The translations under genes and the position numbers were made by a program. This document shows, piece after piece, positions 28,701-36,287 of a stretch of 64,000 bases of DNA. The notes under the pieces were generated by a model, which saw nothing but the letters and a program-made list of their open reading frames with translations, was not told the DNA's origin and made no database searches. Positions within the stretch are counted from its first letter, which is position 1; each line of letters begins with the position of its first letter. Source of the stretch: Pirellula staleyi DSM 6068 (GTDB lineage Bacteria; Planctomycetota; Planctomycetia; Pirellulales; Pirellulaceae); the NCBI RefSeq assembly GCF_000025185.1, contig NC_013720.1, positions 2,294,001 to 2,358,000 on the forward strand. Direction: 5' to 3'.

Positions 28701-30200
28701 ATGTCGATGGATCCCAGTTTGCAGTCAGCCCAGCAAGGTGCCGAAACCACCTTCGCTTCGAGCGATTTTTCGTCGCTCCTCCAAAAAGAATTCAAACCCA
28801 AGAGCGATCGTGCTAAGGAAGCCGTTGAGTCGGCTGTAAAGACCTTGGCTCAGCAAGCTCTCGAAGGGACCGCTGTTGTTTCCGACGACGCGATCAAGAC
28901 GATCCAGGCCATCATCGCCTCGATCGATCAGAAGCTCTCGGAACAGGTCAACCTGATTCTGCACAACCCTGATTTTCAGCAGCTCGAAGGTGCCTGGCGT
29001 GGTTTGCACTACCTCGTCAACAACACCGAAACCGACGAAATGCTGAAGATCCGCGTCTTCAACATCTCGAAGAAAGAACTCGGCAAGACGCTCAAGAAGT
29101 TCAAGGGAACGGCTTGGGATCAGAGCCCGATCTTCAAGAAGATGTATGAAGAAGAATACGGCCAATTCGGTGGCGAGCCCTACGGCTGCCTCGTGGGTGA
29201 TTATCACTTCGATCACAGCCCACCCGATGTCGAATTGCTCGGCGAAATCTCGAAGGTTTGCGCCGCTGCTCACGCTCCGTTCATCGCCGGTGCTTCCCCC
29301 ACGCTCATGCAAATGGATTCGTGGCAGGAACTCTCGAACCCTCGCGATCTGACCAAGATCTTCGGCACCGCCGAATACGCTCCTTGGCGTTCGCTCCGCG
29401 AATCGGACGATTCACGCTACATCGGCCTAGCGATGCCACGCTTCCTCTCGCGATTGCCTTACGGCGCGAAGACCGACCCAGTCTCGGAATTCGACTTCGA
29501 AGAGGATGTCGAGAACGCTGATCACAGCAAGTACACCTGGTCGAACGCTGCTTACGCGATGGCCACGAACATCAACCGTTCGTTCAAGCTCTACGGCTGG
29601 TGCTCGCGTATTCGCGGTATCGAATCGGGCGGTGCCGTGGAAGGCTTGCCTTGCCATACGTTCCCCACCGACGACGGTGGCGTGGACATGAAGTGCCCCA
29701 CCGAAATCGCGATCAGCGACCGCCGCGAAGCGGAACTCGCCAAAAACGGTTTCATGCCACTCGTGCACAAGAAGAACTCGGACTTCGCCGCGTTCATTGG
29801 TGCTCAGTCGCTCCAGAAGCCACAGGAATACGACGATCCCGATGCCACGGCCAACGCCAACCTGTCGGCCCGTCTCCCTTACTTGTTTGCCACTTGCCGC
29901 TTCGCTCACTATCTCAAGTGCATCGTTCGCGACAAACTGGGTTCATTCAAAGAAAAGGAAGACATGCAGGGTTGGCTCAACCGCTGGGTGTCGAACTACA
30001 TCGAATACAACCCGAAGCTCGCTTCGGAAGAAGACAAAGCTCGCCGCCCACTCGCTGCAGCTGAAGTGACCGTCGAAGAAGTGGAAGGTAACCCAGGTTA
30101 CTACTCTTCGAAGATGTTCCTCCGCCCCCACTACCAGCTGGAAGGTTTGACCGTGTCGCTGCGACTCGTGTCGAAACTCCCATCGGGCAAGGGTGGTTAG
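28701..30200 (+). CDS. tssC: T6SS contractile sheath large subunit TssC
   Basis: This 499-residue TssC/ImpC/VipB sheath protein has the expected landmarks: NPDFQQLEGAWRGLHYLV near residue 95, GLVGDYHFDHSPPDVELLG-like text near 165, the long conserved core AMATNINRSFKLYGWC and GLPCHTFPTDDGGVDMKCPTE near 310-335, and a C-terminal handshake strand region ending in LSLRLVSKLP-type residues. The N-terminal about 60 residues carry the helix that ClpV binds in other systems. A factor-independent terminator lies about 105 bases after the stop. Confidence 0.97.
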   Translation: MSMDPSLQSAQQGAETTFASSDFSSLLQKEFKPKSDRAKEAVESAVKTLAQQALEGTAVVSDDAIKTIQAIIASIDQKLSEQVNLILHNPDFQQLEGAWRGLHYLVNNTETDEMLKIRVFNISKKELGKTLKKFKGTAWDQSPIFKKMYEEEYGQFGGEPYGCLVGDYHFDHSPPDVELLGEISKVCAAAHAPFIAGASPTLMQMDSWQELSNPRDLTKIFGTAEYAPWRSLRESDDSRYIGLAMPRFLSRLPYGAKTDPVSEFDFEEDVENADHSKYTWSNAAYAMATNINRSFKLYGWCSRIRGIESGGAVEGLPCHTFPTDDGGVDMKCPTEIAISDRREAELAKNGFMPLVHKKNSDFAAFIGAQSLQKPQEYDDPDATANANLSARLPYLFATCRFAHYLKCIVRDKLGSFKEKEDMQGWLNRWVSNYIEYNPKLASEEDKARRPLAAAEVTVEEVEGNPGYYSSKMFLRPHYQLEGLTVSLRLVSKLPSGKGG

Positions 30201-30304
30201 TAGCGAAAGTCTCCACCAGATCAAGCGGCGGCGCGGCCCACAAAGGCACGCCGCTCGTAAGCTCTGCTGGTGACTGGCAATCGAAGCGGATCAAACGAAC
30301 AAAG

Positions 30305-30353
30305 TCGCGGAGTCGGAGGGTTCCATCCTGAAAACTCCCTCCGCGATTTTTTT
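30305..30353 (+). terminator. Factor-independent terminator after tssC
   Basis: TCGCGGAG (30305-30312) pairs with CTCCGCGA (30339-30346), with further inner pairing, and seven Ts follow at 30347-30353. It separates the tssBC transcript from hcp. Confidence 0.85.
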
Positions 30354-30880
30354 CGAATGGGGCCTGCCAGGGATGTGCTCATCACCTGTTAGGCCAAGGA
30401 TTAGGATGCTTGTCCACGGAGCGGCACTCCCAGCGGATGGGGTTTCACCGGAGGAGAGGCGAACCAGATTTCCTGAAAGATTTGGTTCTGGAAGGTGAGT
30501 AGGGCGGGGCATGTGTGAAACACAGCCTGTGGCAAATTGCCAACGGCTGATGGGCTTTTGCAGCAACCTCGAGCACTGCTCGCCAGTGGTTTTCGAACGA
30601 TGGGGTTAATTTTCCCCAAGAAAACGATTCCCCAGGTAGTAATCTCCCTCACGACTTGGCAGAATTTTCGAAAATCGTTCCAAGGAATCAAAAAAGTCGG
30701 CGAATACGTTGCGTCTGATCTGGCCACAAGCGGAGAAGAGGCAGCAAATTCCAAGACGGATTTAGATCAGAAATCAAACTGCAGCGGTGCTGGTGATCGT
30801 GCTCACACGGCCCGCTGCCATCGTAGTAATTCGTGGGCAAAACAGTTTTCTGTCTCGCATTGAACTAAAGGAACGTTCGC
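30354..30880. other. Intergenic region upstream of hcp
   Basis: About 530 bases lie between the tssC terminator and hcp. No protein-coding ORF is convincing. The length and preceding terminator imply a dedicated hcp promoter, perhaps with a long 5' leader. An AAAGGAA motif lies just upstream of the hcp ATG. Confidence 0.45.
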
Positions 30881-31381
30881 ATGATTCTGCTCAAACTTGA
30901 TGGTGTTACCGGCGACTCGCAGATCCCAGGTTACGAAGACTGGATTGCCTGCACCAGCTGCAGCTGGAACATTGAACGTACGTTTTCGGAATCGGCCAAG
31001 GCTGGTACCCTCGACGTGAACGTCGGTGTTGCTGAAATCCCACCAATTACCCTCGGCAAGTCGTTTGACGTGGCGAGCGTCTACCTGATGCAAAACGCCA
31101 TCGCTGGCGGTGCTCTGGGAACCGCTGCTCAGATCCACTTCCTCAGCACTTCGGGTACCGAAGGCACTGGCGCTATCTACCTCGAATACAAACTGTTCAA
31201 TCCGATTGTGGCCAGCTGGAGCATCAGCGGCGACGAAGATGAACGTCCGACGGAAGAAGTGACCCTGTGGTACTGGAAGATTTGGATGCAGTACTACGCC
31301 TCGACCGACGGTAAGAACTACGTCGGTAAGGGTAACAAGGGTTGGGATCGTACCAAGAACAAGTCGTGGGACGGCAAGTAA
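30881..31381 (+). CDS. hcp: T6SS tube protein Hcp (TssD)
   Basis: Hcp hexamers stack to form the inner tube and can carry small effectors. The 166-residue product shows the family pattern: a MILLKLDGVTGDSQIPGYEDWI start, VNVGVAEIPPITLGKSFDVAS in the middle, and a C-terminal EEVTLWYWKIWMQY segment. There is no C-terminal toxin extension. It is flanked by a terminator upstream and a strong stem-loop 17 bases downstream, so it is probably its own abundant transcript. Confidence 0.95.
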   Translation: MILLKLDGVTGDSQIPGYEDWIACTSCSWNIERTFSESAKAGTLDVNVGVAEIPPITLGKSFDVASVYLMQNAIAGGALGTAAQIHFLSTSGTEGTGAIYLEYKLFNPIVASWSISGDEDERPTEEVTLWYWKIWMQYYASTDGKNYVGKGNKGWDRTKNKSWDGK

Positions 31382-31398
31382 TTTGCCCCTCCCCGATA

Positions 31399-31447
31399 GG
31401 CAGCGGGTTCTCTCGGGAAGCCCACGTTTCCCGAGATCTCTGCTGCC
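31399..31447 (+). terminator. Strong stem-loop after hcp
   Basis: The outer arms GGCAGC (31399-31404) and GCTGCC (31442-31447) enclose a 9-bp inner stem, TCTCGGGAA (31411-31419) with TTCCCGAGA (31428-31436). No T tract follows. It may act as an mRNA 3' stabiliser or attenuator more than as a simple terminator. Confidence 0.6.
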
Positions 31448-31716
31448 AATCAGTGTCAGATTTCGGCTGACTGGACGAGTGGCTATCGCAGCGTGAGCGT
31501 TTTTTGCTCCGCTGCTGGATGACAGCTCGACGCCGAATCTAGCGACCTTCGCTCGAGAATATCGCCTGCCAGTTCCAACTCGGAGTTGGCAGGCGACAAC
31601 TCTCCTGGATCCTTCAGCGTGCTGCACGAAGCGCACGTCAGTCGAGCCTCTGCGATACTTCCATCGCTGGCTTGTCATCAACATGATTATTACGCTGATT
31701 TACTTCGCGAGAGAAA
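31448..31716. other. Rest of the hcp-tagJ intergenic region
   Basis: The hcp-tagJ gap is 335 bases in all, the first part being the hcp stem-loop. The remainder shows no ORF or repeat I can support. A GAGAG motif lies just upstream of the tagJ GTG. Confidence 0.45.
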
Positions 31717-32658
31717 GTGAGCCCTTCGGTGGACGCCCTCAGTACCCTTCGCGATGGCAATCTCGACACCGCTCTAGCCGAATTGAGCCAGAAAATCCGC
31801 AGCAATCCGGGTGATCCCAAGCTGCGAGTTTTTCTCTTTCAGTTGCTTTGCGTTCAAGGCCAATGGGATCGCGCTCTCACGCAACTCGGCGTCTCGGGCG
31901 ATATGGACCCGATCGCGATGCCGATGGTGCAGACCTATCGGGAAGCGATTCGCTGCGAACTTTTGCGAAGCGACATTTTCACCGGCAAACGCACACCGCT
32001 GATCTTCGGCGAACCGGAGGAATGGATCGCGCTGCTGATGCAGTCGCTCGAGCAAACGGCGAAGGGTCACATCGCTGAGGGGGAAACGCTCCGCCAACAA
32101 GCGTTCGAGCTCGCTCCCGTCACTTCCGGCGTGATCAAAACGGCGAATCGAGTTCCCGAAGGGGAGAGCGAGTCGTTCACCGAAACCCCGTTTGAATGGC
32201 TCTCGGACGCCGATTCGCGTCTCGGTCCGATCATCGAAGCGATCGTGAACGGCCGCTATTACTGGATTCCTCTGCATCGCATTCGCCGCATCGATGTCGA
32301 GAAACCCGAGGATTTGCGCGACTACGTTTGGACGCCGGTCCATTTCCAGTGGGCCAATGGTGGTGAAGTGGTGGGGCTCGTCCCCACACGCTATCCGCTG
32401 ACCTTCAACAGCACCGATCCACTGCTGAAGCTCTCGCGCAAGACTGAGTGGAACGAAATTGCCGAAGGGGTTTACCACGGCCTCGGGCAACGAATGCTCA
32501 CCACCGATGCCGGCGACTATGCTCTGATGGATGTGCGACAAATTCGCCTCGATGTGGCTCTCGATGCGTCGATGAAGAGCCCTGAAGAAGCGGTCGCCCT
32601 CGACGTTTCGCCAGAACTACGGGCCGGTAGCGTCGACGGAGAGTCCACGGATGGCTGA
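31717..32658 (+). CDS. tagJ: T6SS accessory protein TagJ (ImpE)
   Basis: The 313-residue protein matches the ImpE/TagJ family, an accessory of some T6SSs that binds the sheath subunit TssB. The N-terminal half is TPR-like (LRDGNLDTALAELSQKIRSNPGDPKLRVFLFQLLC). The C-terminal half has the family landmarks FEWLSDADSRLGPIIEAI, YYWIPLHRIRRI and DYVWTPVHFQWANGGE. The start is a GTG at 31717. The stop overlaps the ATG of tssE by 8 bases, so the two are translationally coupled. Confidence 0.92.
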   Translation: MSPSVDALSTLRDGNLDTALAELSQKIRSNPGDPKLRVFLFQLLCVQGQWDRALTQLGVSGDMDPIAMPMVQTYREAIRCELLRSDIFTGKRTPLIFGEPEEWIALLMQSLEQTAKGHIAEGETLRQQAFELAPVTSGVIKTANRVPEGESESFTETPFEWLSDADSRLGPIIEAIVNGRYYWIPLHRIRRIDVEKPEDLRDYVWTPVHFQWANGGEVVGLVPTRYPLTFNSTDPLLKLSRKTEWNEIAEGVYHGLGQRMLTTDAGDYALMDVRQIRLDVALDASMKSPEEAVALDVSPELRAGSVDGESTDG

Positions 32659-33154
32659 GTTAACCACGCAAGAGCGTTTGCAGCCGTCGCTCCTCGATCG
32701 GCTTACTGATGAAGAGCCGCAGCAAGGACAGGAATCTCGCAATCGGCGCGTGTTGTCGCTGCAACGTTTGCGCGAAAGTGTGCTTCGCGATCTTGCCTGG
32801 CTCCTGAACACCACGAATCTCGGTGACCGAACCCTGGAGTACGAAGCCCCGTTTGTTGAATCGTCGGTGCTGAACTATGGGGTGCCCGATTTCGCGGGGC
32901 TCACCAGCAGCAGCGTCGACGGGGGCCAGTTGCAGCGACTGGTGAAGCAAGCGATCTGGAATTTCGAGCCCCGCATTCTGCGCGAGACACTCGAAGTGAA
33001 CATCAGCGCCGATGGTGGCCGGATGGACCAAAACAGTTTGATTTTTGAGATTTCGGGAGAGCTCTGGGCCCAGCCGGTGCCGCTCGAATTGTTCCTCAAG
33101 ACCCAAGTAGACCTCGAAACTGGAAGTATCTCGATTGCCGACTTTGTCCGTTGA
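32651..33154 (+). CDS. tssE: T6SS baseplate protein TssE (gp25-like)
   Basis: The 167-residue protein has the gp25/lysozyme-like fold of TssE, which starts sheath assembly. Landmarks are PSLLDRLTDEEP near residue 12, SLQRLRESVLRDLAWLLNT near 36, SSVLNYGVPDFAGL near 71, and the conserved EPRI in NFEPRILRETLEV near 104. It begins inside the tagJ gene and is followed 65 bases later by tssF. Confidence 0.94.
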   Translation: MAELTTQERLQPSLLDRLTDEEPQQGQESRNRRVLSLQRLRESVLRDLAWLLNTTNLGDRTLEYEAPFVESSVLNYGVPDFAGLTSSSVDGGQLQRLVKQAIWNFEPRILRETLEVNISADGGRMDQNSLIFEISGELWAQPVPLELFLKTQVDLETGSISIADFVR

Positions 33155-33219
33155 TTAGCAGGGGCAGCCCCTCGTTTTCATCGCCGCGCAGTCAGGTTGG
33201 AAGGAACGCTCCCTCAGTC

Positions 33220-35097
33220 ATGGATCCTCGGCTCCTCAAATTCTATAACCGCGAACTACAGCATCTCCGTGAGATGGGGGCGGAGTTCGCATCGGAATTC
33301 CCCAAGATCGCCGGACGATTGACCCTCGATGGTTTCGAGTGCGTCGATCCCTACGTCGAACGATTGCTCGAGGGCTTTGCATTTCTTGCTGCTCGCGTTC
33401 AGCTCCGCATCGATTCGGAGTTCCCTCGCTTTACGCAGCATTTGTTTGAAATTGTCTACCCGCACTATTTGGCTCCGACCCCCTCGATGGCTGTGGTGCA
33501 GTTCGAGCCCGACTTGAAGGTCGGCGCGCTCGCCGATGGCTACACCATTCCGCGAGGTGAGTCGATTCGCAGTTTGCTTGGCAAAGGGGAAACGACTGCC
33601 TGCGAATATCGCACTGCCCAAGACTGCACGCTGTGGCCCCTCGAGATCGTCGAGGCGGAGTATTTCAGCCGCGATGCCGCTTCGATCGAAGTGCCGAATG
33701 TGGCAGGGCTCAAGGCGGGCATTCGATTGCGGATTCGTACGACCGCTGGCCTCAAGTTCAAAGACACCAAACTCGATCGTCTGACGTTGTTCCTGCGTGG
33801 CGCTGGCGATTTGCCGATGCACCTCTATGAGCAAATCTTGGGCAATCCGCTTGGATTTGTCGTGCGTCCGACGACCCGCCCGATCCCGTGGCAAGTGGTG
33901 AATGAAGCGAGCAAGATCCAGCCTCGCGGCTTTGCCGAGAACGAAGCGCTCCTCCCTTACGGCCCTCGATCGTTTCAAGGCTATCGGCTGCTGCAAGAGT
34001 ATTTTGCTTTTCCCCAGCGGTATCTGTTTGTCGATCTGACCGGGCTGAAGTCGGCCGTATCGCGCTGCGAAGAGCAAGAACTCGACATCATTATTCTGCT
34101 GTCGCGAGCCGAACAGCGTCTCGAGTCGTATGTCTCGGCCGAGTCGTTTTCGCTTCACTGCACCCCGGCGATCAACTTGTTTCCCAAGTCGGCTGATCGT
34201 ATTCACCTGAGCGACAAGTTCAGCGAGCATCACGTCATTCCCGATCGCACCCGTCCGATGGACTTCGAGGTGTACGAAGTGAAGGGAATCCAAGGCTACG
34301 GCGCTGAAGTCGAAGATGAACAGACGTTCTTCCCGTTTTATGCCTCGAGCGACGTGAACTCGGGACACGACGGGATGGCCTACTACACGGTGCATCGTTT
34401 GCCACGTGTGCTCTCGACGAATCAGAAAAAATACGGCCCCCGCTCGAGCTATATCGGCTCCGAAGTTTTTGTCTCCCTCGTTGATGGTCGTGAAGCGCCA
34501 TACTCTCACAATCTGCGGCAACTGGCCATCGATACGCTTTGCACGAATCGCGATCTTCCGCTGCAAATGCCGGTGGGAAAGAGCACGACTGATTTCACGC
34601 TCGATACCGGAGCGCCGGTGAATTCGGTTCGCTGCTTGTCGGGCCCCACACGCCCCAAACCCTCGCACAGCTTTGGCGAAGGGGATTTCGTGTGGCGCTT
34701 GATCAGCCACTTGTCCCTGAATTATTTGTCGCTGGTCGATGGCGACGAGCGTCATGGGGCGGCTGCGCTCCGCGATATCTTGCGGCTCTATGGCGATGCC
34801 AATGACGCTGCGATTCGGAAGCAAATCGAAGGTGTGCGATCGGTGGCCGCCCGTCCAATCACTCGCCGCATTCCGACTCCGGGGCCGATCACGTTTGGTC
34901 GTGGCCTCGAGATTGCAATCACCTGCGATGAAGCGGCGTTTGAAGGAAGTGGCGTCTTCCTGCTCGGCGCTGTGCTCGAACAATTTTTCGCCCGTTACGT
35001 TTCGATCAACTCCTTTACTGAAACGGTCGTCCACTCGAGCGACCGTGGCACTGTGATGCGATGGCCAACGAGAATCGGACGTCGACACACCGCGTAG
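33220..35097 (+). CDS. tssF: T6SS baseplate protein TssF
   Basis: TssF forms the baseplate wedge with TssG. I chose the ATG at 33220, preceded by GGAAGGA, because the product then opens with the canonical MDPRLLKFYNRELQHLREMG; an in-frame TTG at 33151 would add 23 unrelated residues. The 625-residue protein carries the family landmarks EFPKIAGRL, DPYVERLLEGFAFLAARV, FPRFTQHLFEIVYPHYL, PTPSM and LLQEYFAFPQRYLF. Its end overlaps tssG by 37 bases. Confidence 0.96.
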   Translation: MDPRLLKFYNRELQHLREMGAEFASEFPKIAGRLTLDGFECVDPYVERLLEGFAFLAARVQLRIDSEFPRFTQHLFEIVYPHYLAPTPSMAVVQFEPDLKVGALADGYTIPRGESIRSLLGKGETTACEYRTAQDCTLWPLEIVEAEYFSRDAASIEVPNVAGLKAGIRLRIRTTAGLKFKDTKLDRLTLFLRGAGDLPMHLYEQILGNPLGFVVRPTTRPIPWQVVNEASKIQPRGFAENEALLPYGPRSFQGYRLLQEYFAFPQRYLFVDLTGLKSAVSRCEEQELDIIILLSRAEQRLESYVSAESFSLHCTPAINLFPKSADRIHLSDKFSEHHVIPDRTRPMDFEVYEVKGIQGYGAEVEDEQTFFPFYASSDVNSGHDGMAYYTVHRLPRVLSTNQKKYGPRSSYIGSEVFVSLVDGREAPYSHNLRQLAIDTLCTNRDLPLQMPVGKSTTDFTLDTGAPVNSVRCLSGPTRPKPSHSFGEGDFVWRLISHLSLNYLSLVDGDERHGAAALRDILRLYGDANDAAIRKQIEGVRSVAARPITRRIPTPGPITFGRGLEIAITCDEAAFEGSGVFLLGAVLEQFFARYVSINSFTETVVHSSDRGTVMRWPTRIGRRHTA

Positions 35098-36098
35098 AGC
35101 TGCTCAAAGCTCTCGCGGCGGCGCCCCATCAATTCGATTTCTATCAGGCACTGCGTCGTATCGAAGCAGTGTTTAAGGACAAGCCGCGCATAGGTGAATC
35201 GCTGCGATTGGCCGATGATCCCGTTCGTTTTGCCCAAGAGCCGAGCTTGATCTTCGCGCCATCGACCATCGCCGCGCTCGAACAAGGAAAACAGGGACAC
35301 CCGCCCCGCCTGGTTGTGCGTCATGTTGGCATGTTTGGACCCAACGGTCCCCTTCCACTGCACCTCACCGAATATGCCCGCGATCGACTTCGCAATTCGC
35401 AAGATCCGACATTCGTTCGGTTTGTCGACATCTTCCATCATCGCATGTACTCGCTGTTCTACCGGGCCTGGGCCGTAGCACAGCCCACCACGCAGTTCGA
35501 TCGTCCAGAATCCGATCGCTTTGCCGACTATGTTGGTTCGCTCTTCGGCATCGGCATGGCGTCGATGAACGATCGCGATGCAATGCCCGATTTGGCCAAG
35601 CTCTACTTCAGTGGGCGCTTTGTCTGTCAAACGCGTCATGCCGAAGGTTTAGCGGCGATTTTGAATGCGTTCTTCTCGATCCCGATGGTCCTCAAAGAGT
35701 TCGTGGGTCAGTGGCTGCCGCTGCCGATGAACTGCCGCACCAATCTCGGTCTCGGCAGTGATACCGGTGTGCTGGGGATGAGCGCGACGATTGGCGAACG
35801 GGTGTGGGATTGTCAGCAGAAGTTTCGCATCGTGGCTGGTCCGATGGATTTCCGTCAGTACCGGCGTTTGCTACCCCAGGGAGAAAGTCTCGCGTCGCTC
35901 ATTTCGGTGGTCGACAACTACGTCGGTCTGGAACTCGATTGGGATGTGAATCTGATTCTGAAAAAGGAAGAAGTTCCCCCGATCCAGCTCGGAAGTATGG
36001 GGCAACTTGGGTGGACCTCGTGGCTGAAGAGCCGCGAGCGTGAAGAGGACGCTGCAGATTTGATTTTGCGTCCCCGGGCGGAACGGACTGCTGCTTAG
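35061..36098 (+). CDS. tssG: T6SS baseplate protein TssG
   Basis: This 345-residue TssG/ImpH protein has the landmarks APHQFDFYQALRRIEA near residue 22, RLADDPVRFAQEPSL near 50, GMFGPNGPLPLHLTEYARDR near 90, FVDIFHHRMYSLFYRAWA near 120, and GRFVCQTRHAEGLAAIL near 185. It begins 37 bases before the end of tssF, so the two are coupled. clpV follows after 189 bases. Confidence 0.95.
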   Translation: MANENRTSTHRVELLKALAAAPHQFDFYQALRRIEAVFKDKPRIGESLRLADDPVRFAQEPSLIFAPSTIAALEQGKQGHPPRLVVRHVGMFGPNGPLPLHLTEYARDRLRNSQDPTFVRFVDIFHHRMYSLFYRAWAVAQPTTQFDRPESDRFADYVGSLFGIGMASMNDRDAMPDLAKLYFSGRFVCQTRHAEGLAAILNAFFSIPMVLKEFVGQWLPLPMNCRTNLGLGSDTGVLGMSATIGERVWDCQQKFRIVAGPMDFRQYRRLLPQGESLASLISVVDNYVGLELDWDVNLILKKEEVPPIQLGSMGQLGWTSWLKSREREEDAADLILRPRAERTAA

Positions 36099-36165
36099 AT
36101 CCTCATGAAACGAACCATTTCAGAGAAAATTCTGCCGACTGAACAGTTCGGGACCAAACGTGTCA

Positions 36166-36177
36166 TGAGTTAACTCA
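36166..36177. promoter_or_regulatory. 12-bp perfect palindrome upstream of clpV
   Basis: TGAGTTAACTCA is a perfect palindrome in the AT-rich 189-base gap between tssG and clpV. It could be a dimeric regulator site for clpV. Palindromes of this size occur by chance, so support is weak without further copies. Confidence 0.3.
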
Positions 36178-36287
36178 ATAGTAACTCTTGCGTATGTCCT
36201 GAGAAAATCAGTCGTTGTTACGAAGAAACTTTTTACAAGTTATTTAGCACTAGAAGTCACTGCAAAGTCTCTCGGAGAAACTGCCAC

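Noticed and set aside
33256-35088. 610-codon ORF opposite tssF
   Set aside because: tssF is firmly identified on the plus strand. The antisense product is Arg/His-rich and matches nothing.
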